A stretch of DNA of 64,000 nucleotides, taken from NCBI GenBank assembly GCA_026826555.1, contig JAKSZT010053769.1, forward strand, positions 7,315,193 through 7,379,192, in the 5' to 3' direction. Every line of letters begins with the position of its first letter. Position 1 is the stretch's first letter. A model generated the notes under the pieces. That model ran no database searches. It saw nothing but the letters and a program-made list of their open reading frames with translations, and was not told the DNA's origin. The translations under genes and the position numbers were made by a program. Origin of the DNA: Tolypeutes matacus (lineage: Eukaryota > Chordata > Mammalia > Cingulata > Chlamyphoridae). Of the stretch, positions 12,288 through 22,900 are shown piece after piece.

Positions 12288-15200
12288 TCAGATCAGTGAG
12301 GTCATATACTGTTCATCCTTCAGTGCCTGGCTTGCTTCACTCAACATAAGGTCTTCAAGATTCATCCACGTTATTCCATGTGTTAGCACTTTGTTCCTTC
12401 TTACAGCTGAGTAATATTCCATTGTACGTATGTACCACATTTTGCTTATCCATTCGTCTGTTGATGGGCACCGGGGCTGATTCCAACTTTTGGCAATGGT
12501 GAACAATGCCGCTATGAACATTGGTGTGCATTTATCTGTTTGTATTTTTGTTTTCAGTTCTTCTGGGTATATACCCAGCAGTGGAATGGCTGGATCATAC
12601 GGAAGATCTATTGCTAGTTTTCTGAGGAACCGCCAAACTGTCCTCCACACTGGCTGGAACATACCGCAGTCCCACCAGCAGTGGATGAGGGTTCCTATTC
12701 CTCCACATCCTCTCCAACATTTAGTGTCTCCTGTTTTTTTAATAGCTGCCATTCTGATGGGTGTAAGATGGTATCTCATTGTAGTTTTGATTTGCATTTC
12801 CCTGATAGCAAGTGATGTTGAGCATTTTTTCATGTGCTTTTTAGCCATTTGTATTGTCTTTTCAGGTCACTTGTCTATTTTTTAAATGAGTTGTTTGTCC
12901 TTTTATTTTCAAGGTGTAGGATTTCTTTATATATGCAAGATATTAGGCTCCTATCAGATATATGGTTGCCGAATATTTTTTCCCATTGGGTAGGCTGCCT
13001 TTTTATTTTCTTTTTTTTTTCTTTTTCTTTTTTTTTTTTCCATGTCCCCCCACTCACAATTCAGACCAGGCACAAGGCCTGGGCTGAGGTGTATATGGGG
13101 TAGGCTCACTCTGCCTCCTTTTTCTATACAGTCAGTGCAAGAACACAGCCTGTGGTAAGCACCAGGAGGGCTTTATTTTCTTAATAACATCCTTAGAGTT
13201 GCAGAAGTTTTTAATTTTGAGGAGATCCCATTTATCTTTTTTTGTGTGTGCTGATTGTGCTATGGCTGTGAAGTTCATGAAACCATTTCCTATTACAAGG
13301 TCCTGTAGATGCTTCCCTACGTTATCTTCCAAGGTTTTTATCGTTTTGGCTCTTATATTTAGATCTTTGATCCATCTTGAGTTGATTTTTGTATAAGGTG
13401 TGAGATGGTATTCTTCTGTCATTCTTTTGTATATGGATATCCAGTTTTCCAAGCACCACTTGTTAAAGAGGCCACTCTCGCCCAACTGAGTGGGCTTCGA
13501 GGCCTTGTCAAATATCAGATGACTGTATATGTGAGGATCTATATCAGAACTCTCAATCCGGTTCCATTGGTCAGTAGGTCTATCCTTGTGCCAATACCAC
13601 GCAGTTTTGATCACTGTAGCTTTGTAGTATGTTTTAAAGTCAGGTAATATGATACCTCCAACTTCATTTTTCTTTTTCAACATATCTATGGCAATTCGGG
13701 GCCTCTTGCCTCTCCAAATATATTTTGTGGTTAGTTTTTCCAGTGCCTTAAAATATATAGTGTTGACTTTTATTGGGATTGCATTAAATCTGTATATTAG
13801 TTTGGGTAGGATAGACATCTTGATGATGTTTAGTCTTCCCATCCATGAACAGGGAATATTTTTCCATTTATTTAAGTCTTCTTTGATTTCCTTTAACAGT
13901 GTTGTGTAGTTTTCTGTATATATGTCCTTTACATCTTTAGTTAAATTTATTCCTAGGTATTTGATTCTTTTGTTTACTATTGTAAATGGTATTTTTTTCC
14001 TGATTTCCTCTTCAGTTTCCTGGTTATTGCTGTACAGAAATGCTACTGTTTTTGAGCGTTGATCTTATAGCCTGCAACATTACTGAACTCCTTTATAAGT
14101 TCTAGAAGCCTTGTTGTCGATTCTCAGGGTTTTCTATGTATAGGATCATGTCATCTGCAAATAATGAAATTTTTACTTCTTCTTTTCCAATCTGGATGCC
14201 TTTTATGTCCTTTTCTTGTCTCCGTGCTCGTGCAAGTATTTCTAAGACAATGTTAAATAAGTGGGGTGATAGTGGGCATCCTTGTCTTGTTCCCGATCTC
14301 AGAGGGAAGGTTTTTAGGATTTCACCATTGAAAATGATGTTAGCTTTGGGTTTTTCATATATACCCTTTATCATTTTCAGAAAGTTTCCATCTATTCCTA
14401 TCTTTCGTAGTGTTTTTATGAGGAAAGAGTGCTGTATTTTGTCGAATGCTTTTTCTGCATCTATAGAGATGATCATGTGATTTTTTTCTTTCAGTTTGTT
14501 TATGTGGTGTATTACATTGATTGATTTTTCTTATATTGAACCATCCTTGCATACCTGGGATGAAACCCACTTGGTCATGGTGTATAATCCTTTTGATATG
14601 TTGTTGAATGCAATTAGGAAGTATTTTTGCTAAGGATTTTAGCATCTAGGTTCATTAGAGAAATTAGTCTGTAATTTTCCTTTCTTGTGGTATCTTTATT
14701 TGGTTTCGGTATTAGGGTAATGTTGGCATCATAGAATGAGTTAGGTAATATTCCTTCTACTTCTATTTTTTTTAAGAGCTTAAGTAGAATTGGTGCTAGC
14801 TCTTTCCAGAATGTTTGGTAGAATTCAGCTGTGAAGCCATCTGGTCCTGGACTCTTCTTAGTTGGGAGGTTTTTAATGACTGATTCTATCTCTTTACTTG
14901 TAATTGGGCTGTTGAGTTCATCTATTTCTTCTTTCATCAATGTCGGCTGTTTGTGGGTTTCTAGAAACTTGTCCATTTCCTCTAAATTGTCATTCTTGTT
15001 GGCATATAATTTTTCAAAGTATCCTCTTATGATACTCTTTATTTTTGTGGGGTCAGTAGTGATATCACCTTGCTCATTTCTTATTTTATGTATTTGCATC
15101 TGTTCTCTCTTTTTCTTTGTTAGTCTGGTTAAGGGTTTGTCAATTTTGTTGATATTCTCAAAGAACCAGCTTTTGATTTTGTTTATTGTTTCCAGTGCTT

Positions 15201-16259
15201 TCTTATTCTCTATTTCATTTAGTTCTGCTCTAATCTTGGTTATTTCCTGCTTCCTACTTTCTTTAGGTTTAGTTTGTTGTTGTTTTTCCAATTCCTCCAA
15301 GTGTGCAGTTAGGTCTTCAATTTTAGCTCTTTCTTCTTTTTTAATATATGAATTTATGGCTATGAACTTCCCTCTCGGGACTGCTTTCGCTGCATCCCAT
15401 AGGTTTTGATATGTTGTGTTGTTGTTTTCATTAGTTTCAAGGTAGTTACTGATTTCTTTTGAAATTTCTTCTTTGACCCACTGTTTGTCTAAGAGTGTGT
15501 TGTTTGACTTCCATATCCTTGTGCCTAACCTGTTTCTCTGGCCCTTATTGATTTCCAACTTCATTCCGTTGTGGTCAGAGAAATTACTTTGTATAATCTC
15601 AATCTTTCTGAATTCATTGAGTGTTGTTTTGTGGCATAGCATGTGGTCTATTTTGGAGTATGTTCCATGTGCACTGGAGAAGAATGTAAATCCCGCTGTA
15701 TTTGGGTGTAGTGTTCTGTATATGTCTATTAAGTCCAAATCTTCTAATGTATTGTTGAGTGCCTTCGTTTCTTTATTGATTCTCTGCCTAGCTGTTCTGT
15801 CTAATGATGATAGTGGTGTGTTGAAGTCCCCTGCTATAATTGTAGAGGAATTTATTTCTCCTCTTATTTTTCACAGAGTTTGCCACATGTATTTTGAGGC
15901 ACCTCGATTAGGTGCGTAAATGTTGATGATTGTTCTCTCTTCTTGAGAGATTACTCCTTTTACTAATAGGTAGTGTCCATCTTTGTCTCTTACAATAGTT
16001 TTGCATTTAAAGTCTATTTTGTCTGATATTAGAATGGCTACTCCTGCCCTTTTTGGCTATTGTTAGCTTGTAAAATGGTTTTCCAGCCATTCACTTTCAG
16101 CCTCCTTGAATCCCTGGGTCGAAGGTGGGTTTCTTGTAGACAGCATATAGATGGATCATATTTTCTTATCCATTCTGCCAATCTGTGTCTTTTGATTGGT
16201 GAATTTAATCCATTAACATTCAGTATTATTACTCGTAATGAATTTCTTACTTCAGTCAT
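12288..16259 (-). pseudogene. L1 ORF2 of younger L1 (broken)
   Basis: Starts at the Met at 16259, whose first residues resemble the L1 apurinic-like endonuclease domain (VNGLNSPIKRHRLAEW, then CCLQETHL with the catalytic Glu). Downstream are the end of the endonuclease domain and the linker (15738-14614), the reverse transcriptase with its FADD catalytic motif (14476-14102), and the C-terminal region with the CW..CG..H...C zinc-knuckle-like segment (12848-12288). Several frameshifts separate the pieces, and a retroposed sequence interrupts the frame at 13013-13171. Without it the length is about 1270 codons, normal for L1 ORF2. The product would nick and reverse-transcribe at genomic targets; this copy cannot encode it intact. 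Confidence 0.92.
13013..13171 (-). mobile_element. Poly(A) retroposed fragment inside L1 ORF2
   Basis: About 130 nt of non-L1 sequence (13041-13171) followed on the minus strand by an A-rich tail (the T-rich run 13013-13040). It is flanked by tttattttctt (13002-13012 and 13172-13182), a target-site duplication. L1 ORF2 coding resumes cleanly on both sides. It looks like the 5'-truncated 3' end of a cellular RNA moved by L1 machinery. I do not recognise the source, and no AATAAA is visible before the tail. Confidence 0.75.
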
Positions 16260-16323
16260 TTTTTCTTTGGGTTAATGTATGTCATATGTTGTTTTCTTTC
16301 TCTTTTTGACTTTTCAGTTGTTT

Positions 16324-17303
16324 TTAAACTCTCCTCCAACTCTCTCTCCTTTGTTTTTTCCTTTCAACTTGTAGAGATTCCTTTAGTATTTCTTGAAGTG
16401 CTGGTTTCTTATTGACATACTCTCTTAATTGCTGTTTATCTGTGAATATTTTGAACTCTCCATCATTTTTGAATGCCAGTTTTGCTGGATAGAGAATTCG
16501 TGGCTGGAAGTTTTTTTCTTTTAGTGTTTTGACTATGTCATACCACTGTCTTCTTGCCTCCATGGTTTCAGCTGAGAAATCAGCACTTAATCTTATTGTG
16601 CTTCCCTTGTATGTGATGGTTCTCTTTTCTCTTGCTGCCTTGAGTATTTTCTCTTTGTCTTGAGCATTGGACAATTTGACAAGTATATGTCTTGGAGTTG
16701 GCCTGTTGGGATTTATACTATTTGGGGTGCGCTGTGCTTCCTGGATCTGCACATCCATCTCTCTCAATAGAGTTGGGAAGTTTTCAGCCATAACTTCCTT
16801 CAACACTCCTTCTGTTCCCTTTCCCTTCTCTTCTCCTTCTGGGATGCCCATAATGCGTATGTTTGTGCGTCTTGCATTATCGGTTAATTCCCTGAGACCA
16901 TACTGGATTTTTTCTATCTTTTTGTCTATCTTTTCTACAATCTCTTTGATTTCAATTGTATTGTCTTCCATATCACTAATTCTTTCCTCTGCCTGTTCAA
17001 TTCTGCTGCCATGTGAGTCCAGCGTGTTTTTCATTTCTTGACTTGTGTCTTTGTTCGCCATCATATCCATTACCTTTTTAGTGTGTTAGCTATTTCTTCA
17101 GTATATTCTCCCAGTTTCTTCTTTATATCCTTAATCTCTTCCTTCAGTTCTTTAAGTTGGTCCATGATATTTGTTTGGATAGCTTTGATTAGTTGTTCGA
17201 TGTACTGCATTGCTTCCTGGTTTTTATTTTGTGCATTGGACTGGTCCATGTTTTCCAGTTTCTCAGAGTCATTTGTATTTTTCTGTTGCCCTCTGGTCAT
17301 CAT
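16324..17303 (-). pseudogene. L1 ORF1 of younger L1 (one frameshift)
   Basis: ORF1p is the RNA-binding chaperone that coats L1 RNA in the cytoplasmic RNP. The N-terminal part (17303-17070) is charged and low in hydrophobics, followed by a coiled-coil-like heptad region (about codons 80-135). Then come the RRM-type core and the C-terminal domain, with REKRTITYKGSTIRLSADFS and the segment ending PALQEILKES. A single missing G near 17081-17090 shifts the frame at about codon 78; the copy at 48277-49016 has this base and reads through. Length without the shift is about 325 codons, normal for the family. Confidence 0.93.
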
Positions 17304-19095
17304 ATTATCTTGATGGGTTTGTTCAGTTGATTAACTTTTCTCTATGCTCTAGAATTTTATTTAGCTGTTGGTTCTGCGTGTGAGTTAAATTTTTTCTTTG
17401 GCCGTTTTTCTTCTTATTTTATTTCCTTGCTTCTTTCTATGTTCCCTTGAAGGCAAAAGGTTAGGGCCAGAGGAATCAAAAGATGTAAGGAAGGCAGAAG
17501 GATAATAGAAAAATTGATAAAAGTTAAATGAGGGGCAAAATGAGACTTAATGAGATGAATATTTAACTTGTGTAGGCAGTGCAGAGTACTAGGAAAAAAT
17601 ATGGAGTTCCTACAATGGACTGGGAAAACAAATGGGGGAATATATATATAGTGATTTAGAAGGCTAGAATTATGAGGAGGGAGAGAAATAGTAAAGAAAG
17701 TTCTGAAAGGAGAAAGTTAATACTAATTAAAAAAAAAAGAAGAAGAATAAAACAAAATAGATGGGATAGAAATTGACACCCTTAAGTTGTGGGCCTATGA
17801 AAAAATGTTGTCTTTAAGAGCCACAACAGAAAACAGAAGGCAGAAAGATGCAGGAAGGATAAGCGATAGTTTGTAATACAGAATCAATATATACAGCGAG
17901 TGGGAAATTACTGATTAAGAAGCCCATCAAAGAAGCGACAAGCTGGCAGCACCTATTTAAAAAAAAAAATTAGATGGAAAAAGGAAGGGGGGAGGAAAAA
18001 GGAAATAATAGCAATAGACCAGAAAGTAGCAGAGAGAAACCAAAGATCCACATAGGCAAGTAGTCAAACAGAGCTAAGTGGGGTCAATGATTCCCCTAGG
18101 GTCCACGTGGATCCTTCCTGCCTACTTGTGTTTATCAATGAATTTCCCCACAGGGTTCTATATGCAGGTCCTGAAGCAGCTTTTAGCTATTAAACTAAAT
18201 TAAAAAGAATTTATTTTTCATTTGTTGAGGTGACCTCACTTTTTTTTTTTTAATTTTTATTTTTTTAGCCAAATGCAGGACCCAAAATAATTCCTCCTCT
18301 AGACCAACCCCCTTACGGAAGGGACCCTAGCTGCGCCCGTGGAAATTAATCAAGCACATCCCACTTTCCGGACTCCCCAGGTTAGCTGAAGCTCTGATGT
18401 TAGTCAGTGAGGAGTGCTAAAGACGGCGGATTCTGCCCCTTCTGGCGCCGAGCTCCAGCGTCACCGGGGTACTCAGTATATCAGTTTGAGTGCAGATTCG
18501 CGTCTGCTCTCAGCCTAATGGTGCTTCAGGTCAGCTTATCTGCTTCCCAAAGCTATGGGGCGGTGCAGGCAGCCAGATCGATATCTAAAAATATAAAATA
18601 CCCTTCCCTGTCTTCCAACAGAACCCTCCCTTTTTTGGGAAGTGTCCCTTCTTCCTGGCTCTGCAGCGGCCTGGGTCTTATCCCTGGGTGGCTAGGGAAA
18701 TCAGCTGCGTTTTCTGACCAAAATCCCCCCTCCGGTTCACCGGGTGCTGACTAGCTCGTTTGTTCTGTTCACACAAGGTCCAAGGGGCGCCAGGCAGCCA
18801 GATCCCCAGAAAATAAAACTTTTTCGCCCCGCCCGCGGCTCCAAATGGCCGTTTTATTTAATTTTATTTTATTTTCCCTAACCGCAGGGCTCAGCTGCCT
18901 TTGCCAACCTCCACCGGCAGCCTCAAAACTCACGAATCTCCACCGTTCGGTCCACGCCGCCGATCCACGCAGATAGATGTCCCAAGCTTCTCACTCCATG
19001 CGTGCACAGCACAGACCCCCGGGCAGGACCCCGTCCACAATCCGCCTTGCTCTGGGAGCTTGCAGTGTGTGCCCTCCTACACTAACGCCATCTTG
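17304..19095 (-). promoter_or_regulatory. 5'UTR and promoter of younger L1
   Basis: About 1.8 kb between the L1 5' end and ORF1. The 5' third (18300-19095) is GC- and CpG-rich, as expected of an internal Pol II promoter that is normally methylated. The part closer to ORF1 is A-rich and purine-rich. Unlike the old L1 it has no tandem monomers. The plus-strand open frame at 18407-18754 lies antisense to this region and is not evidence of a gene. Confidence 0.8.
19087..19095 (-). promoter_or_regulatory. YY1-like site at L1 5' end
   Basis: On the minus strand it reads CAAGATGGC, the core of a YY1 site. In human L1 a YY1 site lies within the first 21 nt and sets the transcription start. The same position in the second copy (50800-50808) reads AAGACGGC on the L1 strand, a one-base change that breaks the core. 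Confidence 0.65.
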
Positions 19096-19114
19096 CGACA
19101 CAGTTTTCTTTAGC

Positions 19115-19133
19115 CATAATGAATAATTCTTTT
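19115..19133. repeat. Right TSD of the younger L1
   Basis: Exact repeat of the 19-mer at 9531-9549. Old L1 ORF2 resumes directly after it. Confidence 0.95.
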
Positions 19134-20826
19134 AATGTGTTGTTGAATTTGATTAGCAAGTATTTTGTTGAGGATTTTTGCATTCATATGCACTAGGGAA
19201 ATGGGCCTGTACTTTTCTTTTTTCATAATATCTTTGTCTGGGTTTGGTATTACGGTGATATTCGCTTCATTGAATGAGTTAGCTAGTTGTTCCTTCTTTT
19301 TCAAAATTTTGGAAGAGCTTCTTTTAATGCTTCATAGAACTCACCTATGAAACCATCTGGTCCTGGGGTTTTCATTTTGAGGAGTTGATTGATTACTATT
19401 TCGATGTTGTTAATTGAGATTGGTTTGTTGAGGTCTTCTGTTTCTTCAAGAGTCACTGTAGGTTGTTTGTATGTTCCTAGAAATTTTTCCATTTCATCTA
19501 TATTGTCTAGTTTGTTGGCATACAGTTATCCATTGTATCCTCTTATGATCTCTTTATTTCTATGGGGCAAGTAGTAATGTCCCCATTTTAATTTTTAATT
19601 TTATTTATTTGCATCTTCTTTCTTTTTCTTTGTTAGTCTAGCTAAGAGTTTGTCAATTTTGTTAATGTTCTCCAAGAACCAACTTTAGGTTTTGTTAATT
19701 CTATTTTTTTTTCAATTTCATTTATTTCTGCTCTGGTCTTTGTTTTTTCATTCTTTTTACTTGCTTTGGCAATAGTTTGTTGTTCTTTATCTAGTTCCTT
19801 GGGGTGTATAGTTAGGTCACAGATCTTTAGCTCTTTCTTCCTTTTTAATGTAAGCTTTGAAGTCTATAAATTTCACTCTCAGGATTGCCTTCACTGCCTC
19901 CCATAGGTTCTGATATGTTGTCTTCTTGTTTTCATTCATTTTGAGATATTTATTGATTCTCTAGCAATTTCTTCTTTGACACACTGAGTATTTAAGAATG
20001 TGTTGTTTAATCTCCATTTATATTTGTGAATTTTTCCCTTTTTTCACCTCTTGTTGATTTCCAACATTATTCCTTATGATCAGATAAAGTACCTTGTATA
20101 ATTTCGATTTGTTGAATTTATTGAGATTATTCCTTATGATCAGAAAAAGTACCTTGTATAATTCCGATCTTGTTGGATTTATTGAGATTTGCTTTGTGAC
20201 CCAACATATGGTCTATCTTGGAGAAAGATCCATGAGAACTTGAGAAGAGTGTATACCCTATTGTTTCGGTGTTCAATGTTCTGTATATGTCTATTAGGTT
20301 GAGTTCATTTATCAGACTATTCAAGCTATCTGTTTCTTTATCGATCCTCTGCCCAGATGTTCTATCCAATGCCAAGAGTGGTATATTGAAGCATCCAACT
20401 ATTATTGTAGAGATATCTATTTCTCCCTTCAGTTTTGCCAGTGTTTTTACTTCATGTATCTTGGGACATCCTGGTTAGGTGCATATACATTTATGATTGT
20501 TAATTCTTCCTGTTGAATTGCCCCTTTTATTGATATATAACGTCCTTCTTTGTCTCTAATAAAAGTTTTGCTTTTAATGTCTATTTCATCCTATATAAGT
20601 ATAGCTACTCTTTTTTGTTGTTGTTACTGCATGTGTAGAATATCTTATTCCAGCCTTTCACTTTCAATCTATTGGTATCCTTGGGTGTAAGGTGAGTCTC
20701 CTGTAGACAGCATATAGATGGATCATATTTTCTTATCTATTCCACTAGTCTGTGTCTTTTGATTGGGGAGTTTAATCCATTAACATTCAGTGTTATTACA
20801 GTAAAGGCAGTTCTTACGTCACCCAT
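19134..20826 (-). pseudogene. Old L1 ORF2, N-terminal half (broken)
   Basis: Holds the endonuclease region (around 20127-20800, with a '[20 protein letters not shown]' block) and the early reverse-transcriptase region (19492-19110, with '[16 protein letters not shown]' and '[20 protein letters not shown]'). Frameshifts and stops are frequent. A 60-bp tandem duplication lies inside it at 20066-20186. It joins the C-terminal half at 7445-9530 once the younger L1 is removed. Confidence 0.85.
20066..20186. repeat. 60-bp tandem duplication in old L1
   Basis: The segment starting attattccttatgatcag occurs twice in direct order, with starts 60 bp apart (20066 and 20126). The copies differ at a few positions. 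Other L1 copies in the window have this region once. Confidence 0.9.
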
Positions 20827-20899
20827 TTTGACCTTTGGGGTTTATCTGTCATATTTTATTTTCACCACTCTTTTGACACTTTTAGTTACTTTTACTGAT

Positions 20900-21834
20900 A
20901 TAATCTTCATTTCTAGACTCTCTTCCAAGCCTCTCTTGCCTGTGTTTTCTTTACAGGCTATAACACTCCCTTTAGTATTTCATGCAAAGCCTGTCTCTTG
21001 GTTGCAAACTCTCTCAGTTTCTATTTATCCATGCATATTCTAAACTCACCTTCATTTTTAAAAGCCAGTCTTTCTGGATATAAGATTCTTGTCTGGCAGT
21101 TTTTCTCTTGCAGTATCTTAAATATACCATACAACTGTTTTGTCTCTTTGGTTTCTGATGAGAAACATATTTAAATCTTATTGGGTATCCCTTATATGTT
21201 ATATGTTGCTTTTCTCTTGCTGCTCTCAGAATTCTTTCTTTGTCCTTGGCATTTGACATTCTGACTAGTTTGTGTCTCAGAGTTGGTCTATTCAGATTTA
21301 TTCATATGGGAGTATATTGTGCCTTTTTGGACACAGATATCTCTGTCCCCTGAAAGGGTTGAGAAATTTTCTACCATTATTTTTTCAAATATTCCTTCTG
21401 CCCCTTTTCCCTTCTCTTCTCCTTCTGGGACACCCATGACAGGTATGTTTGCAGTTCTCTTGCTGTGATTTAGTTCCCTGAGACCCTGTTCATTTTTTTC
21501 CATCCTTTTCTTCATCTGTTCTTTTCTATGTTCACTTTTGGAGGCCATCTCTTCAAGCTCACCTGATCCTTTCTTCTGCCTCCTCAAATCTGCTCTTATA
21601 TGCCTCCAGTGTGTTTTTAATTTCCTTTATTGTGCCTTTCATTCCCATAAGATTTGTTTTTTTCTATGTATGCTTTCAAATTTTTCTTTGTGCTCACCCA
21701 GTGTTTACTTAACATCCTTAATCTCTTTAGCCATTTCATTGAATTTATTAAGGAGATTTGTTTGAACATCTACGTTTAGTTGTCTCAACTCCTTTATGTC
21801 ATCTGGAGGCTTATCTTGCTGATTTGACTGGGTC
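20900..21834 (-). pseudogene. Old L1 ORF1 (broken)
   Basis: Fragments in different frames match the core and C-terminal domains of L1 ORF1p: 21288-21587 (with GVPEGEEKGKGAEGIFEKIM) and 21014-21259 (with KDKERILRAAREKQHITYKG). The N-terminal coding part is decayed and the start near 21834 is set only by position. Same role as ORF1p above; not functional. Confidence 0.8.
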
Positions 21835-21974
21835 ATCTCTTCCTGTTTCTTGGTATGGATTGTAACTTTTTGTTGGTCTTGGCATCTGGCATACTAGATG
21901 TATTTATTCTGGGTGCAGCTTCTCTCCTTAATTTAGAGTTTTCTTTCCCTTTCTCCCTTGCTGGTTGTGTAGTA

Positions 21975-22900
21975 AGAGCTGAGGATGTAGTTGGTACTGT
22001 AAGCTGTGGAAGCTGAATTTGTCTGTGTTGCCCCAGGGAGTGATGAAGCTTCTCCCACCTTTTCCTCTGTTAGGGGTAGGGACAGAGCCACAGCTGTGTG
22101 TAATAATCCAAGTCATGCAGGCCAAGACCATCTGTAGTTGCCTGGGGAAACTGATGAAGCTTCATGCTCCTTCCTCCCCTGCATGGGGCGAGGATGGGGC
22201 TGCAGGTGTGGGCAGCAATCTATGCCATGTGGGTCAAAAATGACTACAGTTTGCCACATAGACTGACATAGCACAGCCCCCCACCCCTCTGCCAGGGGAG
22301 GGGATGGACCCTCTGGCATGCCCAACAATCTAATACATGTGGGCTGTATGCACCTGCTGTTGCCCAGAGAGGCTGAGGAAACACCAGTCCCCTCCTATCC
22401 TATTAGGGGTTAGGGGTGTTTCCACAGGCACCCAACAGTCCAGTCCATGCAGGCCAAAAATGCCTGCAGTTGCCCAAAAAGGCTGAGGAAACACAGGTCC
22501 CCGCCTATCCTCAAGGGGGGCTAGGATGGAGCTACAGGTATCTGAGTATCCAATCTGTGCAAGCCAAAAGCACCTGCAGTAGCCCAGAGAGGCTGAAGAA
22601 ACACCAGCTCCCTCTTATCTTATGGGGGTGGAGGAGAGGAGATGGAATAGAAGGCGCTCAACAAACCAGGTTGTGCAGACAAATTGCCTGCAGTTGCCCA
22701 GAGTGGTCAAGGAAACACAGCTACTCTCCTACCCTATTAGGGTTGAGGATGGAGGCCCAAGTGTCAGACTGTTCAGTCTATGTTGGCTGAAAGTGCCTGC
22801 AGTTACCCAGAGAGGGTGGTGCAGCTCCTGCCAGCTTCCTCCCTGCTGGAGGTGGGGCTGGAGCTTAGGCTAGGGCTGCAATCCAATCTGGGTGGAAATA
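21975..22900 (-). repeat. Tandem 110-bp monomers, old L1 5'UTR
   Basis: About eight diverged units of 110 bp. The motif related to TGCCTGCAGTTGCCC recurs at 22021, 22131, 22241, 22351, 22461, 22571, 22684 and 22794, a spacing of 110 bp with one step of 113. The array lies between ORF1 and the 5' end of the old L1. Tandem promoter monomers are known in rodent L1s. The unit here is diverged in sequence but keeps its period. Confidence 0.9.

Larger units (their letters stand above)
9550..19114 (-). mobile_element. Younger full-length L1 (copy 1)
   Basis: Minus-strand L1 with 5'UTR (19095-17304), ORF1 (17303-16324), ORF2 (16259-12288) and an unusually long 3'UTR (12287-9550). It lies between perfect 19-bp duplications in the old L1. 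At about 9.6 kb it is longer than the usual 6-7 kb. The 3'UTR, of about 2.7 kb, explains most of the excess, together with a 159-bp insertion in ORF2. Where they can be compared, it differs from the copy at 47137-50807 at about 1-2% of positions, so this is a recent subfamily. ORF1 has one frameshift and ORF2 several, so the element is inactive. Confidence 0.92.

Noticed and set aside
14831..15409. A 192-codon plus-strand frame with hydrophobic, membrane-like composition
   Set aside because: It is exactly antisense to the L1 ORF2 linker and RT coding region. The Leu/Ser/Phe-rich composition is the mirror of a Lys/Glu-rich L1 protein.
16667..17041. A 124-codon plus-strand frame, repeated at 48379-48753
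   Set aside because: Antisense to L1 ORF1. Its presence in both copies reflects the repeat, not a gene.
18407..18754. A plus-strand frame of 115 codons in CpG-rich DNA, repeated at 50130-50477
   Set aside because: Lies in the L1 5'UTR antisense. CpG-rich DNA has few stops, and no known domain is visible.
21975..22900. CRISPR-like regularly spaced repeats
   Set aside because: The 110-bp units repeat along their whole length, have no unique spacers, and lie in an L1 5'UTR of a mammal.
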